From Trichoplax sp. H2 (lineage: Eukaryota; Placozoa; Uniplacotomia; Trichoplacea): 64,000 bases of DNA. The stretch lies in contig NOWV01000042.1 of assembly GCA_003344405.1 (NCBI GenBank), positions 62,001-126,000 on the forward strand. The letters run 5' to 3'. Under the pieces are notes generated by a model that searched no databases, was not told the DNA's origin, and saw only the letters and a program-made list of their open reading frames with translations. How positions within the stretch are numbered: the stretch's first letter is position 1; each line of letters opens with the position of its first letter. The translations under genes and the position numbers were made by a program. This document shows, piece by piece, positions 51,986 through 64,000 of the stretch.

Positions 51986-54900
51986 TTAAAAACACTTTAC
52001 CAATTTTTTGAGAGCCTCCTGATATGAGTCCCCCGCCGATACACCATAGTCACTACAATCTGCACCTAACCCAGCAGTTGCAGACCTTACCTGTGCCTAT
52101 TAAGTTGAAAGAACGCAAAAATATTTGCAGAGTTTTTATGGCTTAGCTTAACCGGAGTTTCGCATTACTACAGTATAACGTTTTATCCGTCTTGCGTACC
52201 GATATAGGTGCTGTAATCCCTTGGTTCGCTCTTCCAAGGCCTTCACCCTCTGACCAACCCATCGCCTACGAAAGGATCCATATATTAGAATTGAAAAAAT
52301 AATACACTTACGAGAGTAAAATATATCGGAGACAAGAATTGATGTAGTAAGCAAATGAGCAGCTTAGCGTACGTATGACGTAAAAATTTATTTACAGATT
52401 CAAATAATTTGCCAGTACCTTCAACATTTTATTCCCTACATTTGATCCTGTCAGGCCATGTTTCGTTGGTTGTTCATATTTTCTAAAGTATATTACGTTT
52501 TACAGTTTGTAGATTAGTGTGAGAATCATGATAAAAATTCCATTGGTACGTCCATGATATCCTACGTTATGTTCTGCTGCCTTGATTTCCTTCCAGGGCC
52601 TTCCTTTACTTTATCCGGTTGACCGTACAGTTGCCTTCTTTCTTTTGCACGATCGCGATAGAGTAACTCCTACCACAATTTAAAATACACGTAAACTAAT
52701 TATCAATTTAACCTTGGATTTGGACATAAGATTACGAAAGACAAAACGAACTTGATTTTCTAGTTTAGCGTTATGGGCTTTCAAATTTGTCTAAACGAAA
52801 AAACATAAACATAACCGTTACAAATTAAAATTGAAATAGAATAATTTTCCAATTTGTAAAACCATCACCTTGTGTAATCCTGATAACTCTACATGCTTCA
52901 TTAGCGTATCTTTACTTGAAAACTGCCGTCGACATAGTAAACAAGCAAAACGATTTAAATCTAGTAATGATTCTGGCGTTACCACAACAGAATCAAGCAT
53001 AGGAAGATCTAAGCTCGCGCTGCTGCCATAAGTTACAGCACCGCGGGATTCAATATCTATATCGTCAGCTTTATGAACTTCTTCCTGAGATGCCTGCAAT
53101 TAAAATACGTAACATTAAAGTGAAAGGAAATACATATACTCATTATTGCTTAGTAGATCATTCGTAATCATGTATCTAACCAGATTATCTTTAGCTGTCG
53201 AGGCAATATTGGCGAATATAGCCTGTACTGTCTGGTTATGAGTAGAAGCCTCCGGCTGATTTGAGCCGATAGGAACGAACCCTTTAGACTTTTTGGCAGA
53301 AGCCTCGTCGGGTTGTTGTACTTTAAATGTAGTAGAAGTTTTCGCCCAACGTTCCATGTCTTTCATAACCTATGTACAAATTATTTTGAGATAATAGTCT
53401 ACGGTGATAAATTACTTTGTCAAGCATTTTCTATTCGACTGATACTACCTTTTTGGCAGAGAAAGAGATTTTTATCTTGGATGATTTATCTATAATAAGA
53501 TACAAGTTGGCGAAATCAAGCTAAAGTAGTAAAGAGATTCACATACTTGTATAGCATATATACCTTTTTCCATCTCAGCATCACCACCAGCTTTAGAGGC
53601 CGTATCCTTAGTATCTCTAGAGAACAGATTTATTTTTATATTTGTTAACGAGAGCCAAATGATAGAAATAGAATATATTTATCATTGTTATAATTACCCA
53701 GTATTAGATACGGGAACGTAAGAATTGGTTTCACTACTCCAATATAAATACTGGCCAGTTGTGCTGTTGTAGAAATACTATGATATAACACGAAATCAGA
53801 ATATTAATCAACGAATATCAAAATTTCAAGATTATAAAATTTACAATATTACCTGAGAATTTGGGTCATAGTAAAGTCCAGTAGATGGATAATAATAATA
53901 ACCCGTTTTCTCATCATAGGTGTACTGGGCATTATCTACAATTGATAATCACAACAATTCGAAACGATCATCATAGTTATTCCGAAAATGTTGACTTATT
54001 TTTTAACGATGGTTAGTTACCTGTGGTGTCTTGCTGCGACGTACTTTCTAAAATTTTGAGATTTCAAATATTGATTTAGCTTAAAGTCTTTAAAAAACGT
54101 TAGCCAATATGTATATAAGCATACCGTACGAGCTTGCTTCTTGCTTATTACCGGATGACTAAGTAAAGAAATTTAGATTAGTAAATAAACAGTAGCAGTA
54201 ACGTTAAGTTTATGATCATAATTTCGTACCACAGTCTGTTCTGTCGAATTACTTGCTGATGATGAGGATGGCTGAGCGGTCTTAGTAAGCAAATCGTAAT
54301 GATAATGAACAAAAAATTGATATAACAGCATTACATCACTGCAAGGTCGACACTTACTACAGACCACGCAGCTGCAGCAATAGCAGCAGCTGCTAAATTC
54401 TTCCTGCAATAGAACAGTAGCGCGGTGTTATATTATTCAATCAATTACAGATTTATCTAAAAAATAGCAAACATTACTTAGCCGTTGATTCAAAGGCATC
54501 CGCTCTTCCATAGGATATGACCACTGTTGTTGATCGTTATTAAAACAAATGATTAGTAATGAGGTATTACTACGTACTACATACGCAGCGCAATTGCAAC
54601 TTAATTCACTGCATACATATTTTATTTTAAATACATCTGTACAGTAAAATATTATCTTGCGTAAATATACGAGTATGTATATGGAAAAATAAATTAATTA
54701 GTTCCTTTAACGACTGATAGCGAATGCGTGTACATTCTATGGATGAATTTCACAAAAGCTATGCCATCTTTCCGATTTTGTCAATTGATTTCGAATAGTA
54801 CCTTCTTTATTATCTATCTTGAAAGGATACTCCAATTTTGATATAGTTTCCGCAATCGCAATTGCTATCTGCAGGTTACGCAATAAAAGAATTAATATCA

Positions 54901-57517
54901 TAATTAATAAAGGGAGACTACTGATATAGTTAATACACTATAAATCGTAGCACAAATAATGGCATTATCTAAATTATTGAAAACGAGTTTAAATACTGTA
55001 ATTACAAGTACCTTTATGGACGGCAATCTTACAAAACAAAATCCTCTTGATGTATTTGTAAGTTCGTCTTTCATTATTTTAATTCCATCGACTCGTGTTG
55101 CATCAATCTGCTTTAATGACTGTAGCACCTATTGAAAGGAATATTAAAGAAAGTTTACTTTCTACTTAAATATAAGTACATATAACTACTGCTGTTGAAC
55201 GCATAATTACTAAATAAGAAACAAATGTATACTTACCGATTCCTCGCGAGTTATAACATCAAGTCCTCTTACAATCAAAACTGAATAATAAACATAGATG
55301 AGTCATGAATTACTTTTAAGTAACTTGTCAGTTTCATTAAAGTATTGCGTTAGCAAATTTACCGTTTGTCGGTTTGCTGCTGACATCATCTCCTCCATCC
55401 AATTTAGACTCATTACTTCTAGACTCTAATTCTAGAGAAGCATTAATTTTAAAGATCATTAGAGATCTGTAAGAAATTCAGTAAATTAGGCAAGGAATCA
55501 CAGATAATTATCCCAGTACAAGAAATTCATTCATAAGCGCTGATTATCAATACAAGTAAAATAATTATTTACACCTAAGGGTTACCTGGTCGAGTAGCCT
55601 TGCACATCATGCAGACTCTTCTTATTTTGAAATTGAAATGGCCACACTAATTTACATTTACAGGCATGATTGGTGTTAGAATGTTACATTATACAGTCGT
55701 AGTTAATGCACATAAAGTGCAGGCAATGTGAACATTTGTTACTATTCATATGCTTTGTTTCCGTAACACAGAAAACATGACAGAATACGATGCCAGTAGT
55801 TCGTTAACGGTAACACCTAAGGGCTGCGATGCCCTACTAAGTAGCGGACGTTATTAAATCGTATGATAGTTTCGTCTTCATTTTACGAACTTTGCTACAC
55901 GTCCAGTCTCGGGGTTTGCTGTATTCGAGATAAGCATTTTGCCCTTGGATTCTTACCATACGCTAACGTAACCGTAAAGATAATTAACCGGGTTAATACA
56001 AGTAATTATGCTTTGAATTTCCAATGTCCTTCCCAATTTTGACACCAAATTATTTATGAGATTTAAGGAAAACTGCGCTGACAGCTTGACTAGAGTTAGG
56101 CTTATTACCCTACTGTCGTCCATCCATGCTACTGCATTTTTTAATTCGATGAATTCTACGAAAGCAAATCCTCTAGATTCCCCTGCGCAAATAAAAACAC
56201 GACAATATTATATCATAGCTAGCCTAACAATACAGCAGTTGATATGCTGTATGCGTAATTACGTACTTCAAATATTTTCGTAATATAATCTATGCTACAG
56301 TATGCATCATCGCTCCACAAATAGGCGCACCTGTTTCTTTATTGCGGATAAGCCTTACATCCTTTAGAACATGCTGTTGATCGAAATGGTCCTCAATTAT
56401 CTTGGAAATCTATAGATAAATGATATCACCGAAAATTTAGTCTACTTCAGTGAAACTACCATTTAGCAGTAAATATAAGCATTGATAGGATCGCTATATA
56501 GAAAATAATACATACATGTTTTTCGTCTACTTTGTACGCTAAATTACGAATAACGATTACACGATTAGGCTCTTCTCTATGATCGCGATTGTTCCCGTCC
56601 CGATTTCGTCTAGATTGTCGTTCGTCATCGTAGCTGCCTCTATCTGTTTCATCTTTTCTGTTATCTTTGCTATTATCGTCGTATTCAGGCCGTGTATATC
56701 TTCTCTTATTATCAACTCTCTAAATAAAAAAGTAAGAGTAGCGTATAACTTGTACCGTTGACAAAGCATAATTTTTTTCCATAGGAATTAGTATAGTAAA
56801 GTCTTGAGATGTTCAATTTGAATAAAACAAAAGTAATAAGTTTTTCGCCAAGATAGTAATTCAGGTAAATAGCTTTATTATACACTTTATATCGTAGTTA
56901 CCTCATCTCTACGAGAGTACCCCATGTCAGAGCGGTTGCTGTAATCTGGTGGGCTACGAGAACGCCTTCTATCTCTCCTACGAGTGTAATCCGGGCTCCT
57001 CGATCTATAACGAGAAACCCTTGGACTGAGGCGTTGTCGATCGAATCTTCTTTCATAATATCGTGGACTAGGAGATCTTGCTCGACTGCTTTCGTTATAG
57101 TTTCGTCGGTTACTTTCGTCACAATAATAGTTATCACGTTCGTTACTAAAATATTGCTTATCTTGGGAGCGACGGCCCTGTTGACGGTAGAAATCCTCAT
57201 TATTTCGCCGATATCTAAGGAAGAATATTCTCGTTAGAAAATAGATCATTCAATCTTCCCAACTGCTGTAAATACGCAATCTCAGTTGCGATCAAGATAT
57301 TAATTTATGACCGAAATACCTCTACTAAGGAATTGACTCCGTAGTAGGTACAAGTACAGTAAAAGCCTATTTTAGTTGATTACTTCTAATTGATGCTGAC
57401 ACTAGATGATAATAATCATGACGCGTCATTGAACAGTTGCTTGTACCTTTCTTGATTATCTGGAGGTGGGTAATCCCTAAAGTCAGAATATTCACTGTAT
57501 CTCCAATCGGATTCCAT
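51986..57517 (-). CDS. RBM5: RBM5/RBM10-type splicing regulator (836 aa, 27 exons)
   Basis: Exons: 57517-57447, 57214-56902, 56719-56516, 56409-56331, 56182-56109, 55962-55891, 55646-55586, 55431-55363, 55280-55237, 55128-55012, 54868-54754, 54523-54478, 54403-54358, 54280-54230, 54158-54125, 54047-54021, 53935-53853, 53777-53698, 53616-53564, 53489-53449, 53369-53181, 53093-52869, 52790-52713, 52669-52566, 52482-52419, 52265-52200, 52090-51986; 837 codons. Domains in order: Arg/Ser-rich N-terminus (1-180), RRM1 (about 183-258; RNP1 RGFAFVEF), RanBP2 zinc finger (about 265-288; W-x-C-x2-C-x10-C-x2-C), RRM2 (about 316-395; RGFCFVRL), Ala-rich segment, OCRE Tyr repeats (about 476-535), DMERWAK, C2H2 finger (about 675-697; ACLLCRRQF), G-patch (about 775-825; [12 protein letters not shown]). 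This is the full RBM5/RBM10 order (human 815 and 930 aa), a nuclear regulator of alternative splicing. The least certain junctions are the donors at 54753, 55890 and 53180. Confidence 0.9.
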
Positions 57518-58604
57518 TTTACGTTAATTTTTTGACTATTGAGGTAACAAAGTCTTCGTTGGCTATCTATAACATATATAAGAAAAGCATAACTTTTACG
57601 ATAGAATTCTTTGGCTTTCCGAAAAGGCGTTAAAACAGTGCAAGGTATCATGACAACAGGCGAGTGACTTAAGTTTTACGATCCGTATTTGAATAGAAGT
57701 CCCTTTTATCTTACTTTAGTTCTATTCTATGTGCGTTCGAGTATTTAATGATCCAATTTACGAAAGATGACAGAAATGGAGCTATAAATCCCTACTGTAC
57801 CGTTAAATTGTCTGCCTTTTTATATACAAACAATATTATTTACACATTACGTTGTGCTCTATTTGGAGAAATTAAAACGCATGACTCTGACAGATAGTAA
57901 ACAGGATCCTGTTTATATTCGATCTTCCTTTCGATTTTGATATCTGCTTCCATAAAAAGTGGCGCCGCTAGTGATAAACTACTTATGATGAATTCAGTGG
58001 TTGCACGTTAATCGCGTGCGATCATGGACAGCCAAGATAGCTGTCTGAGTAAAATCTCGTTCGAACAGTTAGCGTACCAAGTAGAAACTGAATAATTTGC
58101 ATGCTACATGAGTAAGACACCCAATACGCGTAGTAAGTTGGCACATAGTAATATTTGCAAGGAAAATTTTGAAACAGAATGGGGTCATAAAATGCAAGTT
58201 TGTTTTTGCTTTACTCTTACAATAAAAAAAAATAATCAATTTATAATTACACAAGTAATATAATTTACTGTATACGCGTATTACTAGTATTTATTATAAA
58301 GTAAAGTCTGTCACTAGGTACTTGCAAAGTCAAGTCGTCTCCAGTTGATGAAAATACTGTCAAGACCATCCTATTCAAACTGTCGAGTAAGAACATTTCA
58401 TTACAAGAAGCATCTTCATATGCATTCAATTTTCTTTCTATACTGACTATCAACTAAAATTGATATCCCAGTTTCGATGATGATTTGCAAGCCATCACGT
58501 TCTCTTTGCATCATTTTGTGAGTGTACGCTAGAGATGGGACATTGTGCTTTTAGCACACTGGTAGGCATTGGGTAGTGGGCACCACATGCCTGTGGCTGC
58601 CATA

Positions 58605-58760
58605 GTGTACAGTACTGTCCGTGGACATCATGGGCAAAGACCGTCCACTAGTCTTATTACAGATTTACAGTACTGTACAGTTAGGCCTGTTGATGGTTTG
58701 GTTTTAGCCATGAACAGGCCTAAGTACAGTACTCACAGTCGGTTCTCGAGAGCTTACTGT
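58605..58760. repeat. GTAC-type repeat cluster in the RBM5-RYBP spacer
   Basis: Includes GTGTACAGTACTGTCC near 58606, TACAGTACTGTACAG near 58667 and AAGTACAGTACTCACAG near 58722. Less dense than the next cluster. Confidence 0.7.
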
Positions 58761-58999
58761 ATAGCGCCAATTTTCCCCCCAAAGTAATATTCTACCCTAT
58801 TTTAAAACTACTAAGTAAGGACGTAAAACCTTAAACACATTCATAGAGCGATTTAATGTTCTTCAATTAGTAATGATATAAAATCTACTCACGCTTAAAT
58901 TATAATTTACCTTGAAATAGACATCTTCAAAGAGACTGGAACGACAACGTTCCAGGAGTTGCCAATCGATTAATGTTGCGCAGTTGTGTGACTTTTTAT

Positions 59000-59280
59000 T
59001 GTACTGCGTACAGTGTACGTCCGATTGCCTGTCCAGAACTCTAGTACTGTACATTGTACTGTAGTGCTGTATCTACCGTATAGAGCAGTACAGTATATAG
59101 TACTGTACTGTACTATACTGTACACTGTACTGTACAGTACAGCTCAGTCACAGTACTGTACAGTACAATGTACAGTACAGTACATTACAGTATCCACTCT
59201 ACAGTACTACAGTACAGTACTGTATAGTACAATGTACTGTAAAGTACAGTGTACTGTACTGTGCTGTGCCGTGCCGTAAC
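59000..59280. repeat. Very dense GTAC-type repeat array upstream of RYBP
   Basis: Nearly uninterrupted TGTAC/AGTAC pentamers, for example ACTGTACTGTACTATACTGT near 59102 and TGTACTGTACAGTACAG near 59125. The 10-mer ACAGTACTGT is its own reverse complement, so both strands carry the same words. The array ends about 55 bp before the RYBP ATG and is the densest in the window. Confidence 0.9.
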
Positions 59281-59334
59281 GCACCGAAACGAGTAAAGAA
59301 AGAGTGTTCAGCTGCACAAAACCGACAATACAAA

Positions 59335-61207
59335 ATGGAGAAACTGAGGTAAGCGTTTATCAATCCGAATGCTGTTTTTCGATAACATTACTTCCTTTTC
59401 TTATATGACAAGATAACTTCAAACTAAAGCAGTCTGCTGCAATCTTCAAGAAATCTCATTAGGCTTCTTGAAATTCAATTTGTAAAGACGATTATCATCA
59501 AAATTGTTGTTTATCATTTGTTAAACAAAAGCCCATGCAAAATTATCTGAAAGCTAGGATACAAAAGCAAAGCCCGACAACTGTTATTTTATAGTTATAC
59601 GACTCACGTTACGTTTTCATAAGATTCAAAATTGTTAGTTATAGTTACATTATGATAGTGTACTATGGAATGCAACACTGATTGCAGTTTACTTCTTCTT
59701 CGATGTTATTATTGAAAAGATAGACAACACTATAGAACAGGCGTACAATAATTTTCTGAAGAGTGAAAAAGCAACGAGTGCTAGCGTATCTCTGAAATTT
59801 GGTGATAACACATAATGGATGATTTATTTTAGGAGTAAGAAATCACGATCAAGTAGCGAAGATAGCTATTGGGATTGCACTGTTTGCACATATCGAAATA
59901 TCACTACGGCTTTTAAGTGTTTGATGTGTGATGTTCGAAAAGGCACTTCTACTCGGTAGGAAGAATATTAATTTCAAACTATAAAAATGACAACTAATGT
60001 ATATAGTACTTAACTTTCCTAATTATCTATCTTAACTTGGAAATTGTGCATTAGAGCACTATTTTTACTTTTAATATGCGTACAATACTGTATGTTATGC
60101 TGTAGTGAATCATGAAATATAGAATAATAGATGTAGTTTATGGCATGTTCCGGGTCAAACGATACACAAACTTACGTAATTTCGTTCTAGAGATTTCAAT
60201 TTACTCTTGCATTTGATGTTTTTCATCATACAATAAGATATACTGTAGTTATCGTTTGTTAGAGTAGTACACATAATAGTATAATACTACAGTACTCTTC
60301 TTACTATGCCATTTCTCAGATATTGGTTTATTACATACCAACCATTAATATTTTGATAATGTCGGAGTTCAACTGTACATTGTACAAGCGAATTACAATG
60401 TTTAATAAGCTTATGCTGACGAGATCACAATATTTTTACAATTTATCAGCAAGCCCAGAGTAAGTGCCGAAATAGTTGCCCAACACCTTGCTCAGCAAAT
60501 AAATGCTATATCTTCAAGAAAACCGAATAGTCATTCGAAGAAAGTTAAGAAGTTACGGTAATTTCGACTATACGAGCGTATACTAAACAAATCCAGTACA
60601 GTTGCCTATTTACCTGAATTTTAATAATTGATTGTACTAGCTAATTAAATTTTCGCGTTGTGCAGCCATGTATTATCGTAAAATTATATACATTCCAACG
60701 TATGAAATCTAACAACTGCAGCAGTAGAGAATAATAGTCATTGCCATTTCTAGTAGATTCAACTATTAGTCGTTCGAATCAATGCCTACCATTTACTGAC
60801 AGCAGTTGAAAAGTTTATTCGTTCTTAACACTTTATCTATGCACCTTTCCTGCTGTAGGACTACCAGTCTAGTTATATGGTATCATACTACAATATTATA
60901 TCCTTCTATTGTGCAATCGTAATCAATCGATAGCCAACATATGTTTAATTGTTAAGTTTTTTATATGTATGTATTATTGCATGTAAAACTAAATAATTAT
61001 AATCCTTCTTTAATTATCAAAAGACCGAGGTTAAAAAATGTGGATAGGGACAGTGGACAACAAATGGCTGTTACCGTTGGATCAGTTACTGTAATCATAA
61101 CCGATTACAAGGAATTGAAATCGCAAGACAAACGATCTGATAATAGTAGCATAGCTAGTTTAACATCGACCACAAATACCGAAAGAAGTAGTAGCAATAA
61201 ATCATGA
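59335..61207 (+). CDS. RYBP: RING1- and YY1-binding protein family, Polycomb PRC1 subunit (142 aa, 4 exons)
   Basis: Exons: 59335-59348, 59833-59955, 60450-60557, 61024-61207; all GT-AG, 143 codons. An RanBP2-type zinc finger lies at residues 18-37 (WDCTVC...FKCLMC, ligands C20, C23, C34 and C37), followed by [11 protein letters not shown], nearly the same as in vertebrate RYBP/YAF2. After a basic linker comes the second conserved block from about residue 82 (RPRLKNVDR...[10 protein letters not shown]), which in vertebrates binds RING1. The tail is Ser/Thr-rich. RYBP is a core subunit of variant PRC1, which mono-ubiquitinates histone H2A; its zinc finger binds ubiquitin. The protein is shorter than human RYBP (228 aa) because the linker between the blocks is short. 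Exon 1 encodes only MEKL plus two bases. RYBP and its paralogue YAF2 cannot be told apart here. Confidence 0.93.
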
Positions 61208-63512
61208 CGTTGCTCTTGGATCACCTCTACAATAGTGATTATAATGACTCATTTAACGATTTGTAATGCCATTTTGTCTACGTGAACAATTCTGTGCCGA
61301 TAGCTTTGATAGAAATTGATACTTAATCAATCTATTCATATCTGGCGTTACGTAGGATTAAATTGAACTAATTCACGATATTCTATACAGTTTATAAGTA
61401 GTTATTGTGGACATAAATAGTCTACTCTTAAGTATTATAATATGAAGCTTTTGGTAACTGAATTCTAATTTGATATTTAATGTCGTATTTACTGTTATAT
61501 ATATATATATAAAACATTAGCTTGCATAATTAATTTACTAGTTATATCTATCGAAATATGCCGGTGCTAAATATAGACATTTCTTTTATGAATATTTCAT
61601 CTGCAGTCAGCAAGCTAGACAAGGGAATTTTTTAATTGATTTCTTGATAACTAAAAACATCGTGTTAATACCTCGCAATAGCTGCCAGATTTTGTGGCAC
61701 CTAATTGACATTCAATTTTTTGAATACTGTATAATTATATGCTCGTGTTGATATGGACCAAACTTATTTACTAAATCTATACTTCCTGTATTGAAAAGTG
61801 CTGCGTGAAAGCAAAATCATGTTCGGTACAGACTGTACAGTACTGTGCACACGTAATAGACCGTATTGCAGATTGAAATTATTTGCTACTATTTGTAAAA
61901 CCTGAATCAGCCATCTTGTTTATGCTGTAAGACAGATTAGTTTGCGATTGCTTGATCAAGATGGCGTTAACGTATACTTAATCTTGCCTCAAAAATTAAT
62001 TTTTAATTTATATGAGAAAGTAGTACCACAGAACAATTGACCCGTACGACTATATTGCTTGTGCTACATCATCTTAGACTAGCAAAGGATATAATAATTA
62101 ACCTAATCTGTTTTTACTCACCCAATAAATGCAAATACAGGCAGTATATTTCGTATATTAATAATTATATTGTCATCGCTCTGTAATTATACGAGTTGTC
62201 ATGAAAAGAGATGATTTATTAATGAAATACTTATGAAGAAGCAACTCAGGTTACATTCCATCTGTCTATTTCATTACAGTTAATATGCATCTCGATGGCT
62301 CATTGAGGAGTCTAGAACAGATGTCTGAGATGTTTAACTATGAATTAGTTTACTACAGTACCAAGCAATGGACTCTACTCAGTCATCAACGAGATGAAGT
62401 CCGCAACTACAGCCGCGCTACTGCGTCCTCTGTCGCATGAGTAGCTGCTTTTTAAGATTTCAGTTTACACTATACAATTAACTTGATTGTATGCTGTACT
62501 GTGTTAGTTTAAGCCCTAGCTGTACGGTAACACGACGAGCTTCAAACCGAAGGAAAATATCATACCTGCAAAAGCCCTTTCTGGCATCCCCTTATGCCTG
62601 CCGTGCTAAATAAAATGAATGAAATTACTGCTGCAGTAAAATGTACAACAGTAAATTACGTCTGCAAATTGTGCTGTTAATTTTCAGCAGCTGCACATGA
62701 AGAGTTGGAATAATGAATTAAATTATATATCGCACAACAACGATCAATAAGGACTGCACGTTCATACTGTATACCACTATTGATCAACGCATTATTGAAT
62801 GCATTACGTAGTTCAGCAGCTTTGCATTATTTAGCAATCTACGAAATTGAAAAGTTAAACCTGGAATCTCCGTCAGCGAAGGGAAGAATCATTCAGTACA
62901 CAGTAGGTACTGTACAGTACAGTAGACTGTAAGTGTACAGTACATTGTACGGTTGTCGTAAGAAAATGACAGATGGAAGGGAAAGGTATTGTCTATCTAA
63001 TTGTCAAACAAGTCTGGCTACAGTACTGCGCTTGACTACTGAGTGAGACGGTATACAATACAGTGTATTCAAAATGATCAGGTTTGAAGCTTTTTCTTTT
63101 ACAATGCAAAGTCTTCTAGCTCGTCAGTACTGTACTGTACACTGTACACTGTATAGTTATGGGGCTACAGAAGAATTGGTACAGTGTAGTGCTGAGTCAG
63201 GTAGAAACTACCATAGAGCCTGATAGAGAGGTAAGAAACATCGCCGATGGTGTCAAGAAAGGAAAGTAGTCACGTCACGTCCCGGTCCCCGACTGAGCTG
63301 TATGCACTACAGTACTGTACTGTACTGTACTGTACACTGTGTACTAGACTATGACTGTAGTCTACATACTGTAAATCTGGATTATAGTACTGTACTATGT
63401 CATCGTGATGACTAATGACCTATAGCACTGTATATAGTTCTAGCTACCGTACCGCAGCGTTAAATTAAAAGTTAGCGGCTGCGAAAGCCAGACATAATCA
63501 GACCAATGAAAG
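61208..63512. other. Intergenic DNA between RYBP and the right-edge gene
   Basis: About 2.3 kb. It contains a TA dinucleotide run (61494-61511), an isolated GTAC palindrome near 61827-61850 and a strong GTAC cluster (62895-63430). No coding exon recognised. Confidence 0.6.
62895..63430. repeat. GTAC-type repeat cluster upstream of the right-edge gene
   Basis: Includes GTACTGTACAGTACAGTAGA near 62909, AGTACTGTACTGTACACTGT near 63126 and a pentamer run (TGTAC)n at about 63312-63336. The cluster stops about 80 bp before the ATG at 63513. Confidence 0.85.
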
Positions 63513-63895
63513 ATGTCTTCCTCTGGGGAAGCTGAATTATCATGGTCGCGATGTGTTGATTCCTTCGTAAATTCGATTGAAGATCCTTCCATCAAGTCCG
63601 AAGATATTATTGTTGCAACACTAAATGCAAGGTTAGGAAATGCTACTAACAGTCATGAAAGTTGTTATACATTCATAGTATTCGAGCGAGAAAAAATGAA
63701 TACTTGGCGTACTTCTTGCACCGCAATTTTCATAGCACATTTCACATTTTATATTTATTATTATTCTATCCCTCTTGCATTTTTCTATCAACTACAGTGG
63801 GACATTATTATGGGAGCATGACGTTGCAAATAAAGATTTCTTTGCCAATTTCGCTGTACTAGCATCCTATATTTTGTCGAGACGTCTTGATGCAG
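63513..63895 (+). CDS. Unrecognised gene, first two exons (continues past the right edge)
   Basis: Exon 1 is 63513-63631 (starts MSSSGEAELSWSRCVDSF, donor GTTAGG); exon 2 is 63798-63895 (SGTLLWEHDVANKDFFANFA..., donor GTACAA). Phases agree (2 then 1), giving 72 codons plus one base. The peptide looks helical and soluble, with no signal peptide or known motif. A repeat cluster like those before UBE2N and RYBP ends just upstream, which supports a real promoter and start. I cannot name the family. The remaining bases to 64000 read as the beginning of intron 2. Confidence 0.6.
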
Positions 63896-64000
63896 GTACA
63901 ATCACAATAATATTCTCCCAACATTGTTAGCCAAACTTACAGTACTGTATATTGAAATGAGATACTTACTACATAGCAAGACTAGCGCAGTATAGACATA

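Larger units (their letters stand above)
57518..59334. other. Divergent intergenic region between RBM5-like and RYBP genes
   Basis: About 1.8 kb between two start codons pointing away from each other. It holds two GTAC-repeat clusters (58605-58760 and 59000-59280). Open frames in it (for example 59013-59279) consist of repeats. A shared bidirectional promoter is possible, but the length also allows two separate ones. Confidence 0.6.

Noticed and set aside
54768-54801. A 34-nt intron in the RRM2 region of the RBM5-like gene
   Set aside because: Too short, and the resulting phase fails. Reading through to the donor at 54753 restores phase and matches the family's TKS...AFES-type segment.
59013-59279. 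88-codon open frame upstream of RYBP
   Set aside because: It consists of GTAC-repeat units; the pentamer lacks stops in some frames, so an open frame arises without coding.
39053-63430. GTAC clusters as CRISPR arrays or telomeric repeats
   Set aside because: No constant repeat with unique spacers, the words are self-complementary and irregular, and the genome is eukaryotic; they are interstitial and unlike the common animal TTAGGG telomere repeat.

Overview
This looks like nuclear DNA from an animal. It is AT-rich, the genes are split into many short exons by GT-AG introns, and the products are metazoan: a peptidylglycine/dopamine-hydroxylase-type copper monooxygenase, UBE2N, a PNPLA8-type phospholipase, SHQ1, RBM5/RBM10 and RYBP. 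Compact introns, an early-animal gene set and animal-like intron positions suggest an early-branching animal, possibly a placozoan. That is inference; no marker gene here proves it. There is no bacterial or viral gene. Exons were joined by eye from protein-family similarity, splice sites and phase. Every complete model sums to a whole number of codons, but no transcript supports them.

Left half (1-35 kb). The 5' end of a membrane-anchored M1 aminopeptidase gene lies on the minus strand at the left edge. Then come three tandem, same-strand copies of a MOXD1-like (DBH-like) copper monooxygenase gene: A at 7479-12906, B at 19174-25415, C at 30478-34947. All three have 13 exons with the same phases and mostly the same exon lengths. 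Copy A has Arg where one of the paired copper-binding histidines should be. The long spacers between the copies contain diverged duplicated non-coding blocks, so the array probably grew by segmental duplication.

Right half (36-64 kb). This is a denser block of conserved genes: UBE2N (-), a PNPLA8-like patatin phospholipase (-), SHQ1 (+), a 27-exon RBM5/RBM10-type splicing factor (-), RYBP (+), and the first two exons of an unrecognised gene (+). PNPLA8/SHQ1 and RBM5/RYBP are head-to-head pairs. MOXD1-C/UBE2N and SHQ1/RBM5 are tail-to-tail.

The most unusual signal is a family of self-complementary GTAC-based repeats (GTACTGTAC / GTACAGTAC). They form clusters only in the right half, and most clusters lie just upstream of the start codons of UBE2N, SHQ1/PNPLA8, RYBP/RBM5 and the last gene. 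The aminopeptidase and MOXD1 starts have none. Other structured non-coding DNA includes two related hairpins and a 70-bp tandem repeat in UBE2N intron 1, a 291-bp tandem duplication in SHQ1 intron 1, a perfect 16-bp intronic hairpin in MOXD1-B, and a GC-rich cluster of three hairpins upstream of MOXD1-C. The genes do not form one pathway; apart from the MOXD1 array they are unrelated housekeeping and regulatory genes.
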